Position numbers and translations under genes: made by a program
Notes under the pieces: model-generated
Databases searched by the model: none
Told to the model about the DNA's origin: nothing
The model's input: only the letters and a program-made list of their open reading frames with translations
Assembly: GCF_040954835.1 (NCBI RefSeq)
Contig: NC_090718.1
Coordinates: forward strand, 12,787,532 to 12,851,531
Length of the DNA: 64,000 nucleotides
Source of the DNA: Lepisosteus oculatus
Taxonomy: Eukaryota; Chordata; Actinopteri; Semionotiformes; Lepisosteidae
Reading direction: 5' to 3'
Shown: piece by piece, positions 11,301-23,300 of the stretch
Numbering within the stretch: position 1 is the stretch's first letter
Layout: every line of letters begins with the position of its first letter

Positions 11301-14300
11301 TCACATACCACATGACAACACAAATTGTTGGGGGCAAGAACATAAAACCATAGCATGCGATTAAGCGATTAAGCATGAGATTAGTACAGAATACAAGAGC
11401 AGCAGTCTACAGAAGGGTAATAAACTGATTTTCAGCAGCATTCAAATGGCAGCAGTGTGCAAAAACGAGTGGTGACTATTGTGAGTTCAGTGCAGAAGCA
11501 ATGGGCAGTAATGTGAGGAGTAGGAGGATTAAGAGGTGGTGTTCAGAAATCTTACGGCTATGAGAAAGAGGCTTTCTTTAAACCTGGAGGTTCAGGCTCC
11601 TAAGCGACATGGCGCCGGAGAGAGCCGATGTGTTGGCGTGTGGCTCCTCGCAGATTGTCTCTCGTGTCGTAGTTTGTGTCACTGTTGTTCACTTTTAGAA
11701 CGCTACTCTGAAGTATATCAAGCCTTTCATCTGCTTTGCTAATGTTTCACACTCGTTCGTCACACTTTTCCCAGGGTCTCGCGAAGTTTCCTGCACTTCT
11801 TTGCCAGCTTTGCTTTGCTTTTACCGTGGTACAGTATTCCTGGCTTTTTCAAGAGAAAGAAAAGTCTCAGTGGAGATTGGGATTTGGTTGGCCAGGAGAT
11901 GTTATGGCCGGTTGGGGAGAATGTGATGTTCTTAAGTATTGATGAAACCAGGTATGCGCTCTCTTTCATAACAGCAAGAAGAAGTTCTGGGAATATCTGT
12001 ATCTTATCTTTTCTTATTTGGCAGTGTCCGACAATATTTAGAGTTTTTCTTGTAACAGAAAATAGAGCTACATACTGCACGTGATAGGCACTGTGGTAGA
12101 AATATATTCTGTTGATAAGCAAATGTTGTCCAAATTGTTACACTGATTTTGTCGTAATGAATCAATATGCCTTTAAAATAACAAATGTGACAGGCAGCGC
12201 ACGGAAAACCTTTCTCCGAATGAGTGTGTGCCATTTCCGATAACTGACTCCTCTTCAAAATGCTCACAGTTGTGTTTATTTCTTTTTTTCCTCTTACTTA
12301 TGTGTCTAGGCTTGGACGGTTACGCCCTGGTATATCTATCCTGCATTCCTTCTCTGTTTTGGACGAAAGGGCCTCTGGATCACTTTGGGTGTTTTCTAAG
12401 GACTTTCTGGGCTCTGTTGTGGTGGTTCAAGGTTGGATTTTCACAGTGTCCTTTGGCAGAGCTACATGCTTTATTGCTGTGTACAACCGACACATGGAAC
12501 AGAGCTTTACCACATTGACTTTGTGCAACAGATGAATCATTTGAAACCACTGTGGTTTTTGTGTGGCCCAGGTTGAAGTTGTGGTAAATATTAAAGAACC
12601 TCAGAAGACCAGAGCTGAAAATCTGATGGAAAGCTTTTGGCCATGATGCTCCATATCGCTGTGTGTTGAGGGGGGGGGCGGGGTACCACTAATATTGCTT
12701 AAATGATACTGAACGTTAAACGGCTATTTCATAAACCATATTGGTATGAGTCAGTAAACAATGAGTAAGCACAGGTGGCTACAGGCCATCTGCTTAGAGA
12801 CTCCATTATGCCGAGTTATGTTCTGGTTTGGAGGGTGTTTAGAGTGTCCACTGCAATTTTCCATCAGTAGGACGTCTGTCTGTGAGGCAGGCCTGTGATT
12901 GGGGTTGGCCTAACGACTAATACCTTCCAAGAGGCGAAGGACTAATGTAAGATGGCCGGCAAGTATATGAGAAGCAAGGTAGGACATAGCTCGGATTGCC
13001 CTTAGCTGCACCCAGGGGGAAATGTGGGCTCAGGCACTGCCTGTCCTTGGAAACCATTTGGAAATAGAAGTTCGTCAGTGTTGCGAAGAAATGTTTGAGT
13101 TTGCACCTCCTTCCTGGTCTGTTGTCTCACTAGTTCGGGAAAACAACTGGCCTGCTTGATTTCATTTCCGATTACAGGTGACATGTCATCTGGTTATTTG
13201 GAATTGCCATTACTTTTTTTATTTACTATTTTATTACATCTGGCAACAGTGAGGATATTTGGGTCGCATAAGACCCATTGCTGTTTTACAAGCAGAGAAA
13301 CTGATAATAAATGAACATGGGGAAAAAAAAACAATTCTAGCCTGATTCGAAAGTATGGATATATCATATATGCTTTCTGTTTTTTTGGTTTTATTTTAGG
13401 CTTTCATTTAAAACCATTATAGCAGTTAAATGAATCAAATAAGGTTATGCTGATAAACAGTGTATATACATACGGTAAATATGAGAAAGGAAAACAAATT
13501 CAGATTGAAATGGAAATAATGAGGTATCCTTTAAAGGGCAACTAAAATATCTTTAAAAATAACCAAACTGCTAGCACATGACAGTAGCTGCTGTGATGGA
13601 AGGGAAGGACTCAAGACTAAAGAGTGATAAGATAAGATCACTTTATTGGCCCTATACAATTTCTTAGGAATTTGTCTTTACACATACCCCAGCTTGCTCT
13701 CCATGAGACACACAAACAGGGAGAGAAGCTGAGGGTCAGAGCGCAGGGTCAGCCATTTATACAGCGCCCCTGGGGCAGCTGGGGTTAAGGGCCTTTGCTC
13801 AGGGGCCCAGCAGAGCAGGATTCCTCTGCCGGCTGCGGAATTTGAACCGGCAACCTTCCAGCCACAGGCGCAGATCCTTAGACACAGAGCCGCCGCTCCG
13901 CCCCCCCCCCCAAACGAATCGAACTGCTTGGAAGGCAGCTCTGCTCACCACTCTACAACCAATGCACACAGAATACCTCAACATGAAGTGTTCATGATCT
14001 TGTGTTCTGTAGTGCGTAGTTGCTGGCTATTACAGGTTAACATTGCTGGAAAAGCTGAACAGGATCAGTGGCCTGAAGAGTGGGGTTCCGAGGTAGTACA
14101 GGAAGTTGATCAAGGTGATGTCCGTGATCAGGTGGTTCCAGCACTGGGGGGTACAATACAGGTGAAGGCACAGCCTGGGGTGAACTCATCCAGGCAGCCA
14201 GCAGATGAAAGGGAGAGAATGACCTGCACTTTTCTGTAATGTTGCCTTTTTTCCTCTTTGCATTTTGGATCTTGTCCAATCTCTTACTTCTCCACGGGTT

Positions 14301-17300
14301 TTCCCTGTCCATGGTATAAAACTGTGCCATGGGAGCATCAAAACATCTGAAAGAACAAAGACGGTTTGAGAACACTGAGTAGGCTGCAGATCACTGTGTG
14401 CTTGTAATCACCCAGACCTCTGTGTCTCATTCAGAAACCTTGATAACTGATAAGCCAGAATGAGACACAGAAGCGATCCTTGCCAGGCAATTTTTTAAAT
14501 GTATCCCTTTTCGTATCTTTTACTTCTGAAATGATCGTCATAATGGATTACGGAGATTAACAGGCATTAGAAATTAATCTGCCCCAGAATCGGTCTGCAC
14601 TCAGACTGGCCATGTTTTGTCTGCACCGCCTGGCTGTTTTTTTAATACACGTGGAACTCAAGATTAATCTTGGGTAGGTGAGGTTGTTCTAAGAGGCTTT
14701 TGTTGCTCAAGTTTTTTTTTTTGAGGTTAGGGCTTTGCTGCCACAGCGAAGGCTATGATTCATTGCCCGGCCTGAAAGCTCGCTTTGTTTCTGCACAAAT
14801 GTGACACCCTTGAAGGTAAACAGAGAATTTTGAATAAAAAAAATAATAAACTGGAACAAAACTGAATTAAATGGAAGGGACAGGTGGAGATTCTGTTGAA
14901 AGGAAGAAGGAAGTACAGTAGAGTGAAAAAGAGAACTTAAGGGAAAAAAATGTTTAAATACCAGAAAATTAAATGCTTACACATAAATGCCAGGATTATG
15001 AAGGAAACAATACAAGAGAGAGAAGCTACTGTAATAGCAGGCAATTGCAATGATTTTGGATTCACCAAAATATTTAAATTAGTTAGATGTGGCCTCATCT
15101 CATTGGTAACCTTCCCACGTTTTGTCGATTTGACCCTTAATTGGAGTTTAGTTCCTCGTCCAGCAGGTTGGCAGTCAAAACTGCTGGGAAGGGTGATGCA
15201 CAGTTTTCCTATGCTTTCCTTTCAGGTTGGTTTGAAATTGCTGAAGATTAAGAAATAATAAAAAAAAACACTTCCAGGTGATTCAGTATCAATGCAATCT
15301 CACCTTGCAGGTGTGAAACATCTTAAAACGGCCTTACTTTGGTCAGGCAGGTGCTTTGCAAAGGGAAATGTTTGAAGAAGGATGACGTCAGACTGAGCAG
15401 GAACTGCTCCTTGAAGACAGTTTCCAGCTGTCATCGTACTGCCTTTTCACATTGTATCTCTGTTGAGTGAACTTTCTAAGCATGGCATAATGCATGGTCA
15501 TTTTTCACTTCTTTGTTCATGTTTGACATTTTATTGTTTAAACCCCTTTGAGTGTATTACTACTGGATACTGAGGTCTCCTTCAACAGCTAAGCTTTTTT
15601 GTTCTGCAAATCTAAGATGTAGTGCCATACGGGTTAGTAGGAATTGAGGGATTTCATCATTCTGCTTTGCTTAGACATTTCTGTCTCGTGTTGCTGCCAT
15701 CGCCTTGAACTGAACAGCATTATAAACGACGGAACTCCAAGCACACTAAATGTGAACAGCTTTCGACTTTCAGAGACGTGTTTGTGGGACATTGCTTTGA
15801 CTGGTGGAGCATTATGTCATTCAGTGTTTCTAGTGAGGAGCCTCCCTGTAACAATAAGCTCTTCAGGGGTGATTAGTGAAGTCAAAGTGCAGTATGTCTG
15901 TAATCGCAGAAGTATCATCACCGCCTGCAGTTGTGAGGGATTAGGATCCTGTGTTTGGAGAGGCAAATGAGAAGTCGAGTGTGGACCCAGATTGTGAAGA
16001 GCCAGTCTCTGCCACTGAAGACTGGCCTTTCCAACTAGCAACAGCTTTTTCAAATGATGTTACATCACATCTGTCCTATTTAATGCACTGTATTGAGTGT
16101 TTGTTTTATTATAATGTATTGGTGGTGTATCTAAATCGTTTTTTGTCATGTTGCAGCAATGTTCAGAACTCCGCTGCTCTGATGTTAACAGAATCTAAAA
16201 TCCATGAGCCTGTACCGCCTGCTTTAGTCTTTTTGCACTGGCTCCCTGTAGATTTCAGAATAAGATTCGAGATTTTGCTGCTTGCCCGTCTGAACTTGAA
16301 TGGTTTGCCAAGTGAGTACATCAGTGAACTCTTAACTCCCGACACACCTACAGACCGTAAGAAACGCGTCAGTCTCTGGCCTTCTTTCAGTTCCCAGTGC
16401 TGAAACTCCAAACACGGGGAGACTGAACTTTCTGTTCTGTTACTCCAAGAATGCGGAATGACTCCCCACTGCGTATCACATTTCTGCAAGTCAGTCAGCA
16501 CTTGAAACCTGCCTTAAAACTCATTTTATGGTCTTTTATCCCCATATAGTTCACTGTGTGGATTTGTGTATACCCCTCTCCTGTTTCATTCTTTTTTTTT
16601 CCATAGCATATTGAAATGTTGCACCATAAAAGGCGCTATATATAATCAGATTTATTAGTAGTAATTCCCCATGTCTATGTGTTATATATAAATAATTCAA
16701 AAAATTTTACACTCAACACAGATCGCCCAGAATGAGTAATAAATAGAAAAAGAGTTTTTCTCACTAATTTGCCTTGAAAATATCCTTTATATCATACAGG
16801 TGTTAGAGGAGGATGACGCTGCAGATTAATGTTTTGGAAGGGGTTCTCTTAAGATGTGTGAAACAGTGGGGCAGAAAGTGAGAAGCAGAGGTGTGTGAGT
16901 GGAACACTTATCCTCCGCCCTGCGAACAACCAAACTCTCACTTTTTCACGCTTTGCATTGCATTGCCTGGACAGACACGCACGTGCTGTGACTGAACCCA
17001 CCAAAGGGTTTATCAGCAACCCCCAAAGCGGCCTGCAGCTCAGGCTCTGATAAGATGTTGTCACCCCACAACCACCCGGGAAAAAAAATATGCCATCCGG
17101 CGACCTACGAGCGGAAGTCGTGAAGCTTCAGTTTGGTTTGCCGCTGATGATGCTCGCTTGGCGGGTCCCGGAGCCGGCAGAGGAATCTTACTCCGTGGGG
17201 CCCCTGAGCAAGGCCCTTAACCCCAGCTGCTCCAGGGGCGCTGTACAATAGCTGACCCTGCGCTCTGACCCCCAGCTTCTCTCCCTGTCTGTGTGTCTCA

Positions 17301-20300
17301 TGGAGAGCAAGCTGGGGTATGCGAAAAGACAAATTCCAATGATTTTGGATTCACCAAAATATTTAAATTAGTTAGATGTGGCCTCATCTCATTGGTAACC
17401 TTCCCACATTTTGTTGATTTGACTTTTAATTGGAGTTTAGTTCCTCGTCCAGCAGGTTGGCAGTCAAAACTGCTGGGAAGGGTGATGCACAGTTTTCCTA
17501 TGCTTTCCTTTCAGGTTGGTTTGAAATTTCTGAAGATTAAGAAATAATAAAAAAAAAACACTTCCAGGTGATTCAGTATCGATGCAATCTCACCTTGCAG
17601 GTGTGGAACATCTTAAAACGGCCTTACTTTGGTCAGGCAGGTGCTTTGCAAAGGGAAATGTTTGAAGAAGGATGACGTCAGACTGAGCAGGAACTGCTCC
17701 TTGAAGACAGTTTCCAGCTGTCATCGTACTGCCTTTTCACATTGTATCTCTGTTGAGTGAACTTTCTGAGCATGGCATAATGCATGGTCATTTTTCACTT
17801 CTTTGTTCATGTTTGACATTTTATTGTTTAAACCCCTTTGAGTGTATTACTACTGGATACTGAGGTCTCCTTCAACAGCTAAGCTTTTTTGTTCTGCAAA
17901 TCTAAGATGTAGTGCCATACTGGTTAGTAGGAATTGAGGGATTTCATCATTCTGCTTTGCTTAGACATTTCTGTCTGGTGTTGCAAGAAATTGTAAAGGG
18001 TTAATAAAGTAATGTTAAGACACTGTGAACAAGGTACACGTGTTTTTTTATATAACACATAGCGAGATGCAGGTAGCATATTGTGATGCCATGTCATTTG
18101 CGCTGTTGGCAATGTTAAACTCTTGTGGGAGGCTCTGATCAGTGGCTCTTATTACATCGCACTGTAGGGCTTCTGTGGGGAGGTCTATGGCGCGAAAAAA
18201 AGACACCCGATCTCAAGTAGAAACAAGGCACTTCCTGTTTTGAAACTGCACTCCCTTCACCTTTCTTTGCTTTCTTCCCTGGCTTATTGTTGTCTGCATA
18301 GACAGGACAGCGCAGGCAAAGTCAAGTCACCTTTGAAGTTCCTGTTTCACTCCGGCTGACAAGCGACATGGCGGCATGTCAGTCTTGCACGTCTGGCTCT
18401 GCGGCCTATCGCGTTTGCGAAATGTTTCCTGGAAGTGGTCAGGGCACCCGGCTGGCTGTCGCTCTTTTTCCCCCCAGATAATTCAAGCCTTAAATGGGGC
18501 GAGGTACCGACGGCCGAGAATTCAAACTGTTGAGAACGAGAGAGTGGCGCGCGCTCCATGTTAGAACCGTTAAAGGGCAGAAGGCAAGTTGTCGGGGGGG
18601 TGGGTGTGATAGGGCATTCCTAAAGTTCTTGTAGGATATAAAACAGACAAGGGCTGAATATGAGACTCACTCATGTTTACTGGGTACTTGCCAATCATGT
18701 ACGGGTTTTGTTTTCAGTTCAAGTAATTGGAGAGGGACTCTGCATCTCCTTTTTTTTTTAAACCCCAGAAATAAAGACGACGGTGGTGTGCCCGGCCACC
18801 ACAAAACATGTGAAGAAGTACCTGCAGCAGGAGCTGTTTCTGATAGAGGAGAGTGGAGAGGACTACCGCCGAATCACCTGCCCCTACATACTCAGCCAGA
18901 GCTTCAGTGTGCAGGTCAGTGCCTGCCTCTCTATCTGCGATATCGAGGCCCTCCTCTTCCCGTAAATTTAGGCACCGCAAAGAATGAGGATATTGGAGCC
19001 AAAAATAATAAAGAGATTTCCAGGTGTTTGTCTTGATTGTGTAACTGCATAGTTTTTGGTTGTGCTGGGCATCAAGAGTTATTCATTTCTTGGATAATGT
19101 AAATTCATAACATCGTATTGGCAGGTTCAGCGTAGTCCTGACTTTCTCCCCAGTGCCAGCCTGTTAAACCTAGACGATGACTGCAATTGTTTCAGACAAA
19201 CCTTTTTGTCCCCTTTCATTATCCTTGAAGCCGCTGACCATTAGACAGTGTGTGTTCTGCATTTTGAGAACAATGCCTCCTTGATCCATCACAAAAAGTT
19301 ACCTGGAAGTTGATAGAGCAGTAATTTCTAACTGAGTCGCATAAAGTAACGCAAATGTAGCCTGCCTGGGAAATGTATTTTTATTCCATTTCATTATTCC
19401 GTGTATGTGTGATTGCGACGGCTGTCTTAACTATATTACAGTGCTGAGAAAAGACCTGTCAGTCCCCTAGGTTGGTCTGTATTTTCGTATGTTTTAGGCC
19501 ATTTTTTTTTTGAAGCAGGTGTTGTTTTTTTGTGTGACCCAGCCTCATCTTTGCCCTCATCACCTTCCCTGACAGATATCCTGCGGTCCAGCCAGTCAGT
19601 GCTGGGATTGTCATTCTGTGTAGCGATATGGTCTTTTTATCCAGTGAGACGGAGAGACCCCAGCTCAGCTTGGCAGGGGGGGGCATGAAGTCCCGTCTGT
19701 ACATCTTTGGGTGGGTCCTAGTGGGTGCCAAAGTTCAACTACATGGGCAACTCAAAGAAGAGCGATGGCTGCCCCCTACAGGTCGATCGTGGTAAAAGCA
19801 GAGGGACCGGGTCATTGGTTACACAGCTTAGGAACAAGTGATTACAGTCACTGCATTAGCAAAGCGTGGCTTTTAATTGTGACCTTGCTTCTCCATGATT
19901 TTTAAATCTGATCTGTGCTTTTTTTCCCCCCTATTCTTTATAAAAATGATAGATTTTACCCAGCATTACAATATTTTATGTGTGGTCTATATTAGGTGGC
20001 ATCACGCTGGTAACCCCACACTTTGTTCACTTCAGAGTAAACCAGAGCAAGGCACGCATGTACAGAAATCACCACAACAGTCAGAATATAAAGGAAGTGG
20101 ACATGAGTGGGGCAATATTGTCCTGCATCTCTAGTATGTTGAATTTCAGTTGCTGAGAACATAGCAGTTGAAGGGTCCTGCTCATTTGCAAGATTAATCC
20201 TGATGTTTAAAGTAGACATTTGATTGTGTTGCAGTGGGTTTACAATATTTTGGAAAAGAAGGCGGAAGCTGACAGGATCGTTTATGAGGATCCAGATCCG

Positions 20301-23300
20301 GACGTCGGCTTCGTCCTGCTCCCGGATTTTAAGTGGGACCAGAAGCAAGTAAGTGGGGTCGTTCTTGGGTCTCGGGTCTGCAGGGCAGAGTCTCGGGTCA
20401 GCCTGTTCAATGTCCACCTGCAGTCAGTGAGCAGTTGCATCTCAATGGACTCGACCTGGGAGTCCATTGAGGACAAGTGATGATGATGACAAAAATCTGG
20501 TGAATGTAAATGATGATTAGAATCTGGAATAAATAAATAGTGGTAGACCTGTAAGTGTGTAAGGCGGCTTACAAACAAAACTTTCCTCTACATTTGGTAG
20601 CAATTAGCTAATTAATCTTTGTCAGCCAGCTGCTTTATGAATGGTTTCAGGGCCTCATTTTCTACAGCATTAGCCAGCAGCCATATCACCCTGCAGCTCC
20701 CAGCTGGCAGCCCCACTGCAGCTCAGCAGGTGTGAGCCTGGCCAGTACCTGGATGGGAGACCTCCTGGGAAAAACTAAGGTTTCTGCTGGAAGAGGTGTT
20801 AGTGGGGCCAGCAGGGGGTGCTCACCCTGCAGTGTGTGGGTCCTAATGCCCCAGTATAGAGACGGGAACACTATACTGTGAAAAGGGTGCCGTCCTTCGG
20901 ATGACACATAAAACCGAGGTCCTGACTCTGTGTGGTCGTTAAAAAAAATCCCAGGGTGTTTCTCGAAAAAAGTAGAGGTTTTACCCCAGTGTCCTGGCCA
21001 AATTTCCCTTGGCCTTTACCAATCATGGCCTCCTAATTAATCCCCATCTCTTAACTGGGTTCATCACTGTTCTCCTCCCCACTGATAGCTGGTGCGTGGT
21101 GAGAGTACTGGTGCACTCTGGCTGCCGTCACATGATCCAGGTGGGGATGCACACTGATGGTAGAGGAGGGGAGTCCCCATTACCTGTATAGTGGTTTGAG
21201 TAGAGTGTCTAGAAAAGCACCATGTTACGTGGAAGGATAATTAACATGGTTGGACATTTTGTTTCAGACACCCTTAGTGTATCTTAATTTGACTTTCCAG
21301 TGCATCTCTTCTTCGTCTGCTGCTTGTGACCTCACTTTGTTTGCTCCTTATCTAGGGCGACATACAATGTAGGCAACTTTTCTAATGTGTCACAGTCCAA
21401 TCAAACAGATAAGATAAAAGTATAATAAAAAGACCCAGTGGCTTGCACAAATCAGGCTAGACGTGCAACGCAGCGCAAAGCAGAGATGGCTCTATGCCTA
21501 AGGATCTGTGCCTGTGGCTGGAAGGTTGCCAGTTCGTATCCCGCGGCTGGCAGAGGAATCCTACTCCGTTGGGCCCCTGAGCAAGGCCCTTAACCCCAAC
21601 TGCTTCAGGGGCGCCGTATAAATGGCTGACCCTGCGCTCTGACCCCAGGCTTCTCTCCCTGTCTGTGTGTCTCATGGAGAGCAAGCTGGGGTATGCAGAA
21701 AGACAAATTCCTAATGCAAGAAATTGTATATGGCCAATAAAGTAATGTTATCTTATCTAACTGTTCCACAGAACCATCTAGGTAGGCACACAAAATAAAT
21801 AGGAATGAGACAGTATCAGTTTATAGGTAGAACTCACACTGCCATCACCATGTCACCACCTTTTCATATTCTGAATAGTTGTACCTCGTCCCCAATCATC
21901 GCCCTTGTTTCAGAGCTACAGTGAGCCAGTGCCTTCAGTCTGCACGAATGACATCCACGGCGCCTCTTCAGGTTTTCCTACTTTTTTAATTTGCCGGTGA
22001 CTCCTCTCATCCCGGAACACTTTTGCCTCAAAACCTTGTCCGGCGGGGTCACCACCGGTCGATCAAAACCAGATCAGATTCCTTGTGCATGTAACATGCT
22101 TAGCAAAATAAAGTGATTACTGGTTACACCTACCGTACACCACGGATTTGATCATTTGCTAAGTGAGTGTGCCACAGTGCCATTGCGTTTGTTCGGGCCA
22201 CTTGTATCTGAAGCAAACTGCAGTTTACGGTGTGGGTGTCGTAGATGGGGGGACGGGGCATGAGAAAAAAGACAAATGCTACCGGCTGAAAAAAAAAATG
22301 TTCAGATCAAGTTTCAGACGGGATCTGTGTTCCGTTCTCCCTTTGCAGCTGGATGACTTGTACCTGATAGCTATCGTGCACCGACGGGACATCAGGAGCC
22401 TGCGAGACCTCACCGCGGCGCACCTGCCTCTGCTACTGAACATCCAGCAGCGCGGACAGGTGAGGGAGCCCAGGGCCAACCATCCTGATGTGCATTGGTC
22501 AGAAACTCTTAGCCGTGAGACTCATTCCAAGAGGTCCCATCAGCGGGTGGCTGGCTCGCCCCTCAGCAGCATTAGTGGTAAAGGTGGCCAGGTCAGAGGG
22601 TCGGGTCACGGCTCTTCTGTTTTATTTCTGTTTCTGAATTTGGGCCCAGCCACTAGTGCACTTCATGAACACTCGGGCCCTGAAAACGCAAATCATCGGC
22701 TGCGGTCTCACCGAGATTAAACAGCTCTATGAAGACCGCTGCCGTGGTAGAATTCTGGCCATCACAGAGGACAGTCACCACCCCGGGCATGAGCTCTTCA
22801 CCCCACTGCCCTCAGGCAAGAGATATAAGAGCATACGGACACTTACCACTAGATTCTTCAATAGCTTCTATCCACAAGCAGTGAGACTGGCGAACACATT
22901 TAGCCACCCCCCTCGGACCACACCTACACCATCACCATCTACCTCATTGTAATTTATTTATTGTACGTCTCCAGTCATTGTTTACACGTCTGTATTGTTT
23001 ACATTCAAACTGTCTGCATGTTTACTTGCACATTGTCTGTTGTTTGTTTGTACATTGTCTTGATGCACTGTTTGCACTTTGTTTTGTTTTTTTACACTTG
23101 TTTTACAATCGAGAGACTTTCTGTAAGTAAGAATTCCATTGTACCAGTACCGGTTACATATGGCAATAAAGTTCAAGTTCAACTGCCTTAACTGGCCTAA
23201 CGCATTCCATCTTGACATTTTGAAAGCCAGCTCTCGTCCGGGGTGTGGCGCCTCCTATGGAAACCAGGAGTGCCACTGGCCCTCGGCAGAGATGTGAAAG

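Larger units (their letters stand above)
11063..18768. other. DCPS intron 2
   Basis: A 7.7-kb intron, the longest in DCPS. It contains two family B SINEs, an L2 fragment and both copies of the 647-bp duplicated block. No further DCPS exon is needed, since exon 2 and exon 3 join in phase. Confidence 0.85.

Noticed and set aside
15048-15258. Shared open frame in both copies of the duplicated block (also 17337-17547)
   Set aside because: No homology recognised, no consistent start codon, and differences between copies do not favour synonymous sites.
20676-20795. 5S rRNA gene
   Set aside because: Only parts of the 5S sequence remain, with indels, and the same body and LINE-like tail follow in three copies; it is a SINE3 head.
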